Below are positions 46,376 through 58,478 of a stretch of 64,000 nucleotides of DNA, one piece after another. Within the stretch, counting starts at the first letter, position 1; the number at the start of each line of letters is the position of its first letter. A model generated the notes under the pieces. It worked only from the letters and a program-made list of their open reading frames with translations, made no database searches and had not been told where the DNA came from. Where the stretch lies: contig SAXG01000051.1 in NCBI GenBank assembly GCA_012932865.1, positions 280,957 to 344,956 of the forward strand, written 5' to 3'. Source of the DNA: Amylostereum areolatum (lineage: Eukaryota; Basidiomycota; Agaricomycetes; Russulales; Stereaceae). The position numbers and the translations under genes are program-made.

Positions 46376-48602
46376 AGCCCAACTCCTTTAGGAGTGCATC
46401 AATTACTGTGTTCCACTGCCTAGCAGCTTGTTTAAGACCATAGATGGCCTTCAGTAGTAAGACAACTTTCTCCGGATGTGCAGGATCTACGAAACCTTCT
46501 GGTTGCTCCATGTAGATTTCTTCCTCCAGTTGCCCATGCAGGAACGCCGACTTGACGTCCATGCCATGTATTTCCCAATCTTCTTGCGCAGCCAACGCAA
46601 GGCAGAAATGAATTGTTTCGAACCGGGCAACGGGACTGAAGGTTTCCGTATAATCCTTGCCGTACTCCTGTTTGAAGCCTCTAGCAACCATGCGAGCACG
46701 AAATAGCGTGTCTGATTTACGCTTGAAGACCCATTTGCAAGTGATAACGTTCGCATCCTTGGGTCTGTCCACCAATCTCCAAGTTCCCATTTTGTCTAGC
46801 ACATTTTTCTCATATTGACACGCTTCCCTCCACTGCGCTGCTTCGCGCGATGCCATTGCTTCCCCAAAAGACTGTGGGTCAGGTGATGCTGCTGTATCCA
46901 GCAAAGCCGAAAGCGAAAGCATTCCTCCCATTACGTGACGACGACCTCCTCGTCTGCCCATAGTCGCATCGACCTGGCTAGACCTCCCTGCACCATGCGC
47001 ATTATCTGGATTATTGTAGCGCGGGTTCAAACCTGCACGATTCCGTCGCGGCCTTTGTTCAGGCGTGACAGGCTCATGCGAAGGTGGGGAGTAGTCTGCA
47101 TGTGGGGGGTTTGCAAGAGCGTCGTGGTACCGACTAGTTTGAGGAGTTTGTGGGAGCGGAGTGACTCCCACTGCAGGAGTACACGGTGGAGTTTGTGGTG
47201 GTGAAGGAGATGGAGAAAGGGTGGTGAGGTCAGAGATGACAGACTCCGCCTCCTTGACCTCTTCCTCTTCATGCTTGGACGGTGGGGTTTCAACTTCTTC
47301 CTCACCACCGTCTTTCTTTTCTTCATCTGCTGCAGGTCCAGGATCGGCTTGAGTAGGTGCCGATGGTCGAGCGTGACGATGCTTCTCAGGAATTTCGACA
47401 TCTGGAACTAAATCTTCCAGACGCACAACAGGTGGCGGCTGAACCGGAGCTGGCAAACTCGGTTTCGCCGGGAAAGAGGTTTTGTCAAAGTCTACCTCGC
47501 CGTAGGCAGCGATGACCATGGTTCTCTTTTCCTTTACCCACAACCGATACCCACTGGCACCGGGTTCATAGCCAATGAACGTCGCAGGGAATGTCTTTCC
47601 TTGTAGCTTGTGACGTTTGTCCTTGACTATGAATGCCTTAGCAGCGCAACCAAATACCCTAAGGTACGTGACATTGGGAATATCCTTTCCCTTTGTCCAG
47701 CGCTCAAGTGGAGTGTGCCACTGTTGGATCCGAGTCGGTGTACGATTGTAAATGTGGACAGCAGCTTCGACTGCATACTGCCAGAATTCTAAGCTAAGGC
47801 CAGCGTGGTGAAGCATAGCCATCGCCTTTTCAAGGATTGTACGATTGAATCGTTCCGCTCGTCCATTAAGTTGTGGCGTGTACGGCATGGACATATGATG
47901 TTCTATTCCCAGTTCTTTGAACCGATCCTCGAGTTCCCGACTAGTGAACTCCCCTCCATGATCGGAGTGGAAGATTCCTATCTTTTCGCCCGTCTGATTT
48001 TCGGCCCACACTCTGAAGTGCTCGAACACTTTCACGAACTCGCTTTTAGCCTTCAGATAGTAGATAGCACCGAAAGACGAACTATCGTCGAGGAACGTAG
48101 CCATATAGGTATTTCCTTGGATCGATTTTATACGCATGGGTCCTGCTAGGTCAGAATGAATCTTTCCCAACACCCGCGTAGCGCGTTTTTCTGAAACCGG
48201 GAATGTTTGACGTGTTGACTTTCCCATCTGACAACCATGGCAGTGATCAGAGGGACAAGATGCTGGGTCAATGTGCACTTCTTTGACAACGTCTGGTGTT
48301 AACATTGTGAGTGTACCATGAGAGACATGTCCAAATCGTTGGTGCATAATGTCTGCCGTAGTCATTTTGACCTTTTCCGCTTTCGCCGAGTTGACCATTA
48401 CTGTGGGCGCAGGGTGTAACGTGATCCAGTATACATTTTCCTGCTTTGTGACGTGCCCCACAGTAGTGTCTCCCTTTGAAATGGTGCGTCTGCCAGACCC
48501 ACGGAGTTTGATGGTGAAAACCCATTCCTCAAGCATGCCAACCAAAATGAACCGGTGCATAGCGAGAGGGGCATGGAGGACTTTGTTCAGGGTAACCTCC
48601 AT
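46376..48602 (-). pseudogene. Copia-L integrase and N-terminal RT
   Basis: Starts at ATG 48602, directly after an in-frame TGA. GAG-pre-integrase HHCC region: HQRFGHVSHGTL with CHGCQMGKS; integrase DLAGPMRI, FLDDSS, HSDHGGEFTSRE and GRAERFNRTILEKAMAML; then a Ser/Pro/Glu-rich linker; RT: KWVFKRKSDTLFRARMVARG, TFSPVARFETI and HGMDVKSAFLHGQLEEEIYM, ending ELGFV where Gypsy-A was inserted. No other stop in 740 codons, so the integrase half is well preserved. Confidence 0.93.
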
Positions 48603-49763
48603 TCATTTCCCTTCAACAACAGAGACCGCGCGCACCGTGCCAATGCCTATATAGGTCATCTGGCCGCCATTTCCGAGTGTTATTGGACGCAAGTCCTTTA
48701 ACAGTGTGTACGACTCGAAATCGCCTCGGTGCGGGGTTACATGTTGTGAACAGCCAGAATCCAACATCCAACGGGTGTGCCCAGGGGCGATATACCAGGA
48801 AACCTTCATGTCATTGGCGTCCGAAGACGAAGACACCTCCAAAGTATTTATAGTAGGTCCCCCGCCGCCGCCCCCTCCACCTTTCTTCTTCGCCTCTTCC
48901 TCATCCTTCTTGCGCTTGCGACATTCAGCCCTTTTGTGGCCAGGCTTGTCGCAGTAGTAACATTTGAGGTCCTTGTTGTTTTTCTTCTGCGCAGATGACG
49001 ACGATGAGAATCCTCCTCCCTTTCCTTTTCCTCCTGCCTTGGAGAACACGAGGGTAGCAACTTTACCCTTGCGACGAGACTCCTCCTCGATGATGCGAAC
49101 AAAGATGTCTTCAGAATTTGCCTTGGTGATGTCAGGGAAGGAGTTGAGGATGACAGGAACTAACTCCTGGAAGGAGTCAGGGAGAGCCTTGAGGACGACG
49201 AAGGCATGGAACATGTCGGATAGTCCGAGACCATTATCGCCTAGGATATTGTACTCCTCCGTCATCTTGTTGATTTGAGGACGAAGGGGTTCCGACTCGG
49301 AGAGGCGATGTTGTTGGTAGAGATCGAAGCTGGTGAATGCGGTCATGATGCCAGGTCTGGAGTAGATCTCCTCCAGGACCTCCCAGGCGCCATAGGACGA
49401 TGTGCAGTACTCTATCTTGCTGTGCACAGCAGTGATGCAAGCAAGCTTGAGAAGACCAAAGGCTGCATCATCATTATCTTCCCAGTCTCCTCTGACTTCA
49501 TTGTAGTCTTTGCCAGAGAGAGTGGAGAGTTCTAACTTGGGCGCCGATGTAATTTGGATGGTAAGTTCACCCTTGGCTTCCGCATCCTTCTTCTTCTTCT
49601 CGAAGCCAGTGATCTCTGTGCTCGTCGAGGGACGAGGCTTCTGGCCATTGACGACGTGCCACAGTTTCCTGCTCTGCAGCAGGTCCTGCATGTTGCGCGA
49701 TCAGGATTTCCAGTTCGTCGCATCGAGTTTGACGAAGCTGGAAGGGAGCGAGTTTGAAGACAT
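48603..49763 (-). pseudogene. Copia-L gag and protease, with two in-frame TGA codons
   Basis: ATG 49763 (MSSNSLPSSFVKLDATNWKS) then TGA 49703-49701, then SRNMQDLLQSRKLWHVVNG in the same frame (next ATG 49691). Copia Gag usually has a second Trp at about the TGA position (NWxxWxxxMxxxL), so TGG to TGA is likely. Zinc knuckle CYYCDKPGHKRAEC; protease MLDSGCSQHVT. It ends at TGA 48605-48603 after VSVVEGK, and pol continues in the same frame with ATG. Both breaks are single stop codons with no shift. Confidence 0.9.
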
Positions 49764-50513
49764 GATAAGTCTTGGTGGCGATAATCTGGGTTGAGGAGCG
49801 GTCACACCCAGATCCCCAAAGTTGCAAAGAGGCAGCAACCCTCCCCTGTGTCTGTACTCTAAACCAGAAACCCAAAGGTTCCTGCTCTGCCTCGACGTCC
49901 ATGCGCGCCTATAGTACTTGTATGAACAGTTATAGTATGTGATGCGCAGTTGTAACAGGTTCTCCAGGGTGGATTGACTACCTCCCTCTGGATTGGGACA
50001 CCTAAACTGGTCCGCACTTAAGGGCACCAGCCAACCGTTCACAAGCACCTATAGCATCACGCTAGGCTCCCCTAGCGCTTGCCTAATTACCTAAGTATAG
50101 TAATTATGTACTGGCTTAGTGACGACACGAGCGTCGCCAGAGGCCCTTCCTGCCAGCTTCCTCAAGTGAGGTCACTTGGTTTCAGGGTGCTACGACACTA
50201 CACGTCCTAAGACGTCTTCAGGGCGGCTGGGAACAAAACACCCGCACGCAACCTAGGTAAGTAAAAGACCATGCCCCTAATGGGCCAAACTGTATCGTAG
50301 CGCGCAGAGGGACGGAGGACAAGAGGACTCGCAACGGCTTCTGCCCGCTTCAGGGCTCCCTCGCCGCGCTCGCGTTACCCCTTCAGGGTGAGGACACAAT
50401 GCAAGGCCCGGGGCCAAGCAAATTGGGGAGCGAGTGGGACAAATGAATGTTACTCGCCTTTGAAGAACTTTGTATGACTTGAGGGCTAGATAGATAGGCC
50501 AGGGCCCATAACC
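49764..50513 (-). other. Copia-L leader with half-tRNA primer-binding site
   Basis: The minus strand directly after the LTR reads GGTTATGGGCCC (50513-50502). This is complementary to the anticodon-stem region of initiator tRNA-Met (GGGCCCATAACC), the half-molecule priming known for Drosophila copia and some fungal elements. The remaining roughly 740 bp is an unusually long leader without a supported gene; frames in it carry no domain. Confidence 0.8.
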
Positions 50514-50985
50514 TGTTGAACAGACTTATCCAAGTCAGTGAGACGCTCAGTCGAAGGGATACTTCGAGTTATATATTATACCTTATCCAAGTCAGTGAGA
50601 CGCTATAGTAAGGTATGTAAGCAAGAGAGAAATAAGTAGAAGGTATAAAGGATTGCTCACCTCAGTCGAAGGGATACTTCGAGTGAGGAGGCAGGACGAA
50701 ATACGAGAGCCTTATATACCCAAACCGCTGTGCCATAAGAGCCAATCATAAAAGCCGTAAGAAAGTGGTGCCATAGTGTAGCATAATTAATCAGCGCCAA
50801 GAGTGCGCTCAGTCATCTACCACATCTTTCATGTGAAAGCGTACAGTAAGAATCACATGCTCTGCACAGCCTCGCACAGCCGATTCCATATTGTTCCAGT
50901 TCTTCCCAGAACCTTCCGTTCCTTTCCGTCACATATTACATAATGTAGTTGAAGCTAGAGATTGTCCGCATTACTATCTTCAACA
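50514..50985 (-). repeat. Copia-L 5' LTR (472 bp)
   Basis: Plus strand TGTTGAACAG...TCTTCAACA. Contains two copies of CCAAGTCAGTGAGACGCT and two of TCGAAGGGATACTTCGAG, the latter palindromic (TCGAAG...CTTCGA). Identical by eye to the inverted LTR at 56093-56564, and less similar to its own 3' partner. Confidence 0.95.
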
Positions 50986-52928
50986 CACGGTACCGTCGTC
51001 CTCGCTCTATATGTTCGGATCACTACGTGCATCAACATAGATCTCGAATGCCTCGAGTTCACCCTCCACGCCCCCACCTACCACACGTACCTCATCCAGA
51101 ATGCCCCCAACCCAATACTCCAGACCAGTTTTATCTCCGTCTCCTAGTTTAATCGCTGGACCCCCGAATCTACCCCGCCACTAGTCCTTTGTCCCACCGT
51201 CAACGGTAAGACCCTTCGCCGCCGCCACCATGAACACAAGGTACGCCAGGCATTAAAAGCCGGCTACCTCACCCAGAAACTCCTCGGTCATCGCCCCGTC
51301 GCGGCCGACTTCTTCTAGAACCATCGCTTCCCAACCCTTCACCTGCCCCCCTACCCCCGAGTCCCCCCCGGGCATCTTCCACAACTACTTCCCACATGAA
51401 TATTGCATCCTCACTTCCTCGGAAACCAAGAAACCGGTACACTGGGCCCATAACCCCCCCGAAGAAAGCAGGCAAGACTGGTACATCTACAAAAGCGACG
51501 GCAGATACCTCACAGATGACGACGACAACACCGCTGCCAATGTTCTCGCCGCCTTCTACGACCCACCTTCATCTTCTTCCCCACCGCCCCGCCAATCCAC
51601 TGTTCTCTCCCCCCCAGGGGATTCAAGTTCGACAGCGTCACCAAGAAGTGGTACACATATTGACGAAACCGGCAAGGAACACCAGGGCGCACAGTAGTTG
51701 AGTGGCAACCCTCTAGCACAAACCCCGTTCAGGATCTCTGGTTTTGGAAACATAGCCAGGAACTCGTCACCCCTCTCGAATTCCAAGTCGCGCGCGAAGT
51801 CCAAATTGAGCTTGACGAAGCTGAAGAAAACCGTAAGGAACGCCGACACCAACAAGAAGAAGCCTTCAACCGATCCCTCGACATCGCCCTCCCCGATACC
51901 ATGCCCGACACTGAATCCAAGCCTGCCGTCTCCAAGTGGGAGATCGGCCCCAAACCGAAGCCTTTCAAAGGTGATAGACGCGACACCCTCCGGTTCTCCC
52001 TCGAGCTCCGTATGTTCCTGCGCGTTAACAAGGATGTTTATGCCACAGACAACGCCAAGATGATGCTCCTTCTCAGCTTGATGGAGGGAGACACAGCAAA
52101 CTCCGGGGCCACGCACCACCGCATGGAGCTCTTTGCCGATGAGGACAAGAAGGAAGAAGCTGAGGACTCCGGCGAAACACCCTCCCAAAGCTCCACTACA
52201 GCACCTACAAGGAGCTTTCGGACAGGTTTGGTTGGGACTTCGTACCCATCGAACCGAAGATGGAGGCCCAGCGTAAGATCAACGAGCTCACGATGACTAC
52301 TCGAGATGTCACTGATTTCATCACCGAGTTCGAACTGCTGGCAACTATGACGGAATACGACGAGGAAGCGCTGATCCACTTCTTCAAGAAAGGACTGCAG
52401 CGAGAACTCGGCAAGCAGGTGGCCCGGTCGTACCCATTCTCCACTGACCTCGCGGAGTGGAAGGAGCGCACCCGCCGCATCAACCACCAATGGCTCGAAG
52501 AGAACCTGGAGAGGAAGAGCAGTCAGTCCAAGGGGGCTGTCGCGCTCACCTCAAACGGTTCGGCCAACGACTCCTCATCGCGCCGAGTCGGCACCTTCAC
52601 CAACACCTCGACCCACCCTGCAAAGCTGATGGACGACAAACACGCAAAGATGATGCGTGAAGGCAAGTGCTTCATGTGTCGACAGGCCGGTCACGTCTCT
52701 TGCGACTGCCCCAACCGCGACTTGAGCGCGCGACGGGTGGGCGCAGTAGAGACTGGGTCCAAGGCCCCTCTCCCACCGATGAACATGGCTCCACCCACTG
52801 CGAAAGCGACCCCCGACCCGTCCAAAACCATCACGGCAATCACCCGCCAGCTGAAGGATCTGGACGCGGAAAGTAAGGAGCAGGCAGTGGCACTATTGAA
52901 GGATATCCTGGAGTCGCAGGATTTTTGA
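50986..52928 (+). pseudogene. Gypsy-B gag with CCHC knuckle
   Basis: N-terminal domain (YVRITTCINIDLECLEFTL, APTYHTYLIQNAP) ends VAADFF-TAG at 51316-51318, the same place as in Gypsy-A. Then HEYCILTSSETKKPVHWAH, capsid region WEIGPKPKPFKGDRRDTLRF and MEAQRKINELTMTTRDVTDF, and zinc knuckle CFMCRQAGHVSCDC (CX2CX4HX4C), ending SQDF-TGA at 52926-52928 behind slippery GGATTTT (52919-52925). The frame shifts near 51350 and again near 52100-52190, so it is non-functional. Confidence 0.85.
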
Positions 52929-55900
52929 AACACCCCCCAGCCATGTCATCTGGCGGAGGCAAAGGACTTGTATTATCGGCATCTTACAATCACTTTTCTG
53001 TACTATCATCTATGACTTTATGTGAGCAATTGTATCCATCGTGTGTGCACCTCTCTACTGTCACGAAGAACAGGCAAACACCCTTGATAATGCTCAGAGT
53101 CAAGATGATTGGACGAGCAACAGGCCGACAAATCGACGCAGATGCACTGCTTGACAGCGGTGCAGAAGGAATCATCATCAATCGAAGCTTTGCTGAACGC
53201 AAGAAGCTGACCACAAGAGAACTAGAAAACCCGTTCCCCGTGCGTAACATGGACGGCACCGAGAACATCGTGGGCTGGGTATGTGACACGACGACCCAGC
53301 AAATCTGGATATACTCGCGAGACTCAAAGGCATACCATGAGGAAGAAGCTGAGTTCTTTATCACCGACATCGGTGATCACGATATGATCCTTGGAACAGA
53401 CTGGCTCGATGAGCATAACCCCACCATAGACTGGCAGCAAGATCGTGTTGACATGCTCCGCTGCCCTCCCTCCTGCATCCTATCCGAACCGACAGTGACA
53501 AACCTTACAACAAAGCTGCAAAAGCCATTGTCGACCCGATCACAGCGAAAGGTTCAAGCTGACGAAGCCCCTAAAGTGCCTCGAGTCCCGGACGATCCCT
53601 TCCCAGAACCAGTGTATGTCTCCTGGGCCCCGATCCCTACGTATGTCATCCCCGCGCGCAGGGTCAAAGGTGTTCACATCTGTACATTCCATCTCTCACC
53701 TCTACCTGCCTGGCTTTTTACTGAGGACAACGACGAACAACCCATGGTCTTCGGAGACTGGGAAATCAATGGCCTATGTCGTGCTGGGATCCTCCCTGAG
53801 ACCAATGGCCCCAACCCTGAGGCAGTGCCGATCCGTGCGGGCTTCACCAAGGCACAAGAACTCGCAGAGCACTCAAAGGAAAATGCACACCCGCAAACCT
53901 TCGAAGACTTGGTTCCCCCTCCCTACCGCGACTTTTCACCTGTATTCGACAAGAAAACCTCTGAACAACTACCCGACCGACGTCCGTGGGATCATGCCAT
54001 CGACATGAAGGACAGCTTCGAACCCAAGCCCTGTAAGATCTATCCACTTTCCCCCTCCAAACAGATCGAACTCGATACCTTCCTCGATGACCACCTGAAG
54101 AAGGGCTACATCTGCCCGTCGAAGTCGCCGCAGGCAAGTCTGTTCTTCTTTGTCAAGAAGAAGGATGGGAAGCTGTGGCCTGTACAGGACTATCGAGAGC
54201 TGAACAAGGGTACCGTCAAGAACGAGTATCCCTTGCTGCTGATCTCAGAAATCGTCGACCGCCTCAAAGGTGCAAAGATCTTCTCCAAAATGGACGTCCG
54301 CTGGGGATACAACAATGTCCGCATCAAGGAAGGCGACAAGTGGAAGGCTGCGTTCAAGACAAATCGTGGCCTCTTTGAACCTACAGTGATGTTTTTCGGC
54401 CTTATGAACTCCCCCGCGACATTCCAGGCAATGATGAACAAGCTTTTCAAGGATCTCATCGACTCGGGAAAAGTCATCATCTACATGGACGACATCCTTG
54501 TATTTACTCGAACCATGGAAGAACATTGCATCATAGTACGACAGGTTCTGCAATGTTTGCAAGACAACGACCTGTTTCTCAAACCGGAGAAATGTGTCTT
54601 TGAGCAAGACTCCGTTGAATACCTTGGGCTCATTATCTCGCACGACAGGATCGCAATGGACCCTGTCAAAGTAGCAGGTATTCAAGACTGGCCGACACCT
54701 CGAACGGTTAAGGACGTACAATCCTTCCTCGGCTTTGGTAATTTCTACCGACGCTTCATCAAAGACTTCTCCAAGGTTGCACGACCTCTGTTTGACTTGA
54801 CAAAGAAGGACTGCACATGGAATTGGTCGACGGACTGTCAGACTGCATTTGACGCGCTGAAAGCTGTGTTCACCTCCTCCCCTGTCTTAGTCATGCCTGA
54901 CCCAAAGAGGCCCTACCTTGTTGAAGTCGACGCCTCAGACTTTGCCACAGGAGGTATACTCTCTCAGAAAGGCGACGACGGCCACTGGCATCCAGTGGCG
55001 TATCTGTCCAAGGCCCTATCGGAACTGGAATGCAACTACAACATCTACGACAAGGAGCTACTTGTGATCATCTGTGTGCTCGAAGCCTGGCGCCACTACC
55101 TCAAAGGCGCCCCCGACACCGTCGAAATCTGGACAGATCACAAGAACCTGGAGCATTTCAAGATGTCTCAGAAGCTGAGCCGCCGACAGGCACGTTGGGC
55201 TCTATTCCTCACTCGATTCGACTTCTCACTCTTTCACAAGCCAGGAATATCCTATCGCCCAGATCCGATGTCTTGACGACCCGATCACAAGGATGGTGTT
55301 GAAAACGACAACAAGGAGCGCATCTTGCTTGACCCCAAGTACTTCCAGGTACACGCAACAAGGCCAGGAGCAGTAACCTCCCTCGGCGATGTCGAACTCC
55401 AACGACGTATCCGCGACTGCAAGACCAAGGACATCGAGGTTGTTCAAGCTTTGGATGCCATCCTACGGAATGGGCCACGTACACTCGTCAAAAACCTCCA
55501 AGAGTGGAACTATGAAGAAGGCCTGGTCCTATTCAGAGGAAAGGTATACGTCCCCGCAGATGACGAGTTGCAACGCGACATTGTCAAAATGTACCATAAA
55601 TCGCCCCTAGCTGGACACCCTGGTTGCTTCAAGACCTATGAACTTGTGAGTCGTGAATATTGGTGGCCTGGCATGTCTGTCTTTGTCCGCAACTTCGTAG
55701 CAGGATGCGCAACTTGCCAGTCAACGAAGACGCAGAGCAGCCAACCCCACGTTGACATGATCCCAAATGAAATACCTGATCGACCATTTGGTGTCATCTC
55801 TACCGACTTCATTGTCGAACTTCCTGACTGCGAAGGCTATAACACCGTCAATGTTGTGGTTGATCGCCTCACCAAGATGGTGGTTACCACCCCATGTACA

Positions 55901-56092
55901 ACGAAGATCACCAGCGATGGCACGGCCGACATCCTCTTCGACAAGGTATACCGACACTACGGCTTAGCAGACAAGATCATCTCGGATCGTGGACCCCAAT
56001 TTGCTGGACAGGTGATGCGTACACTCAACGAGAAGCTCGGGATCAAGTCTGCCCTCAGCACAGTGTATCACCCACAGACAGACGGCCAGGCC
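52925..56092 (+). pseudogene. Gypsy-B pol, truncated in integrase
   Basis: In the -1 frame relative to gag. One open frame spans protease (DALLDSGAEGIIINRSF), RT (YMDDILVFTRTMEEH, about 54480) and RNase H to TGA 55274-55276 after RPDPMS, where Gypsy-A has CGA; this is a C-to-T nonsense change. The same frame then resumes with integrase (HPGCFKTYELVSREYWWPGM; STDFIVELP; SDRGPQFAG) until it is cut at TDGQ by the Copia LTR at 56093. RT catalytic residues are intact. Confidence 0.92.
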
Positions 56093-56564
56093 TGTTGAAG
56101 ATAGTAATGCGGACAATCTCTAGCTTCAACTACATTATGTAATATGTGACGGAAAGGAACGGAAGGTTCTGGGAAGAACTGGAACAATATGGAATCGGCT
56201 GTGCGAGGCTGTGCAGAGCATGTGATTCTTACTGTACGCTTTCACATGAAAGATGTGGTAGATGACTGAGCGCACTCTTGGCGCTGATTAATTATGCTAC
56301 ACTATGGCACCACTTTCTTACGGCTTTTATGATTGGCTCTTATGGCACAGCGGTTTGGGTATATAAGGCTCTCGTATTTCGTCCTGCCTCCTCACTCGAA
56401 GTATCCCTTCGACTGAGGTGAGCAATCCTTTATACCTTCTACTTATTTCTCTCTTGCTTACATACCTTACTATAGCGTCTCACTGACTTGGATAAGGTAT
56501 AATATATAACTCGAAGTATCCCTTCGACTGAGCGTCTCACTGACTTGGATAAGTCTGTTCAACA
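56093..56564 (+). repeat. Copia-R 5' LTR (472 bp)
   Basis: TGTTGAAGATAG...CTGTTCAACA, the reverse complement of 50514-50985 with no mismatch seen. TATATAAGG at about 56360 is the promoter candidate. Followed at 56565-56576 by the half-tRNA PBS GGTTATGGGCCC. Confidence 0.95.
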
Positions 56565-57314
56565 GGTTATGGGCCCTGGCCTATCTATCTAGCCCTCAAG
56601 TCATACAAAGTTCTTCAAAGGCGAGTAACATTCATTTGTCCCACTCGCTCCCCAATTTGCTTGGCCCCGGGCCTTGCATTGTGTCCTCACCCTGAAGGGG
56701 TAACGCGAGCGCGGCGAGGGAGCCCTGAAGCGGGCAGAAGCCGTTGCGAGTCCTCTTGTCCTCCGTCCCTCTGCGCGCTACGATACAGTTTGGCCCATTA
56801 GGGGCATGGTCTTTTACTTACCTAGGTTGCGTGCGGGTGTTTTGTTCCCAGCCGCCCTGAAGACGTCTTAGGACGTGTAGTGTCGTAGCACCCTGAAACC
56901 AAGTGACCTCACTTGAGGAAGCTGGCAGGAAGGGCCTCTGGCGACGCTCGTGTCGTCACTAAGCCAGTACATAATTACTATACTTAGGTAATTAGGCAAG
57001 CGCTAGGGGAGCCTAGCGTGATGCTATAGGTGCTTGTGAACGGTTGGCTGGTGCCCTTAAGTGCGGACCAGTTTAGGTGTCCCAATCCAGAGGGAGGTAG
57101 TCAATCCACCCTGGAGAACCTGTTACAACTGCGCATCACATACTATAACTGTTCATACAAGTACTATAGGCGCGCATGGACGTCGAGGCAGAGCAGGAAC
57201 CTTTGGGTTTCTGGTTTAGAGTACAGACACAGGGGAGGGTTGCTGCCTCTTTGCAACTTTGGGGATCTGGGTGTGACCGCTCCTCAACCCAGATTATCGC
57301 CACCAAGACTTATC

Positions 57315-58478
57315 ATGTCTTCAAACTCGCTCCCTTCCAGCTTCGTCAAACTCGATGCGACGAACTGGAAATCCTGATCGCGCAACATGCAGGACCTGCT
57401 GCAGAGCAGGAAACTGTGGCACGTCGTCAATGGCCAGAAGCCTCGTCCCTCGACGAGCACAGAGATCACTGGCTTCGAGAAGAAGAAGAAGGATGCGGAA
57501 GCCAAGGGTGAACTTACCATCCAAATTACATCGGCGCCCAAGTTAGAACTCTCCACTCTCTCTGGCAAAGACTACAATGAAGTCAGAGGAGACTGGGAAG
57601 ATAATGATGATGCAGCCTTTGGTCTTCTCAAGCTTGCTTGCATCACTGCTGTGCACAGCAAGATAGAGTACTGCACATCGTCCTATGGCGCCTGGGAGGT
57701 CCTGGAGGAGATCTACTCCAGACCTGGCATCATGACCGCATTCACCAGCTTCGATCTCTACCAACAACATCGCCTCTCCGAGTCGGAACCCCCTTCGTCC
57801 TCAAATCAACAAGATGACGGAGGAGTACAATATCCTAGGCGATAATGGTCTCGGACTATCCGACATGTTCCATGCCTTCGTCGTCCTCAAGGCTCTCCCT
57901 GACTCCTTCCAGGAGTTAGTTCCTGTCATCCTCAACTCCTTCCCTGACATCACCAAGGCAAATTCTGAAGACATCTTTGTTCGCATCATCGAGGAGGAGT
58001 CTCGTCGCAAGGGTAAAGTTGCTACCCTCGTGTTCTCCAAGGCAGGAGGAAAAGGAAAGGGAGGAGGATTCTCATCGTCGTCATCTGCGCAGAAGAAAAA
58101 CAACAAGGACCTCAAAATGTTACTACTGCGACAAGCCTGGCCACAAAAGGGCTGAATGTCGCAAGCGCAAGAAGGATGAGGAAGAGGCGAAGAAGAAAGG
58201 TGGAGGGGGCGGCGGCGGGGGACCTACTATAAATACTTTGGAGGTGTCCTTCGTCTTCGGACGCCAATGACATGAAGGTTTCCTGGTATATCGCCCCTGG
58301 GCACACCCGTTGGATGTTGGATTCTGGCTGTTCACAACATGTAACCCCGCACCGAGGCGATTTCGAGTCGTACACACTGTTAAAGGACTTGCGTCCAATA
58401 ACACTCGGAAATGGCGGCCAGATGACCTATATAGGCATTGGCACGGTGCGCGCGGTCTCTGTTGTTGAAGGGAAATGA
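57315..58478 (+). pseudogene. Copia-R gag-protease
   Basis: Same ATG (57315), same TGA after NWKS and same final TGA after VSVVEGK (58476-58478) as Copia-L. One-base insertions near 57790 and 58117 and a small loss near 58250 break the frame in places where Copia-L is open. Zinc knuckle CYYCDKPGHKRAEC and protease MLDSGCSQHVT remain readable. Confidence 0.9.

Larger units (their letters stand above)
37941..50985 (-). mobile_element. Copia-L: Ty1/Copia element containing two nested insertions
   Basis: Read 50985 to 37941: 5' LTR, PBS, leader, gag, protease, integrase, RT (interrupted by Gypsy-A at 46370/40155), rest of RT, RNase H (interrupted by a 642-bp hAT-like element), 3' LTR. INT before RT is the Copia order. 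Removing Gypsy-A plus one 5-bp TSD, and the small element, leaves about 6.2 kb. Coding defects: TGA at 49703-49701, TGA at 48605-48603, and a one-base gap near 39655. The two LTRs differ at roughly 15 positions, so this element is older than the Gypsy nested in it. Flanking pentamers CTCCC and CACGG do not match. Confidence 0.92.
50986..56092 (+). mobile_element. Gypsy-B: diverged Gypsy fragment between the two Copia arms
   Basis: Same lineage as Gypsy-A but clearly older. It begins at the point matching 40859 of Gypsy-A and ends at the point matching about 45090, so both LTRs and both ends are missing. It has a gag capsid and CCHC knuckle that Gypsy-A lacks. Many differences from Gypsy-A are CG to TG or CA. 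It is bounded on both sides by 5' LTRs of Copia copies facing away from each other. Confidence 0.9.

Noticed and set aside
57315..58478. Using the Copia-R TGA codons as independent support for readthrough in Copia-L
   Set aside because: The two copies are a duplication of one sequence, identical here, so they count as one observation.
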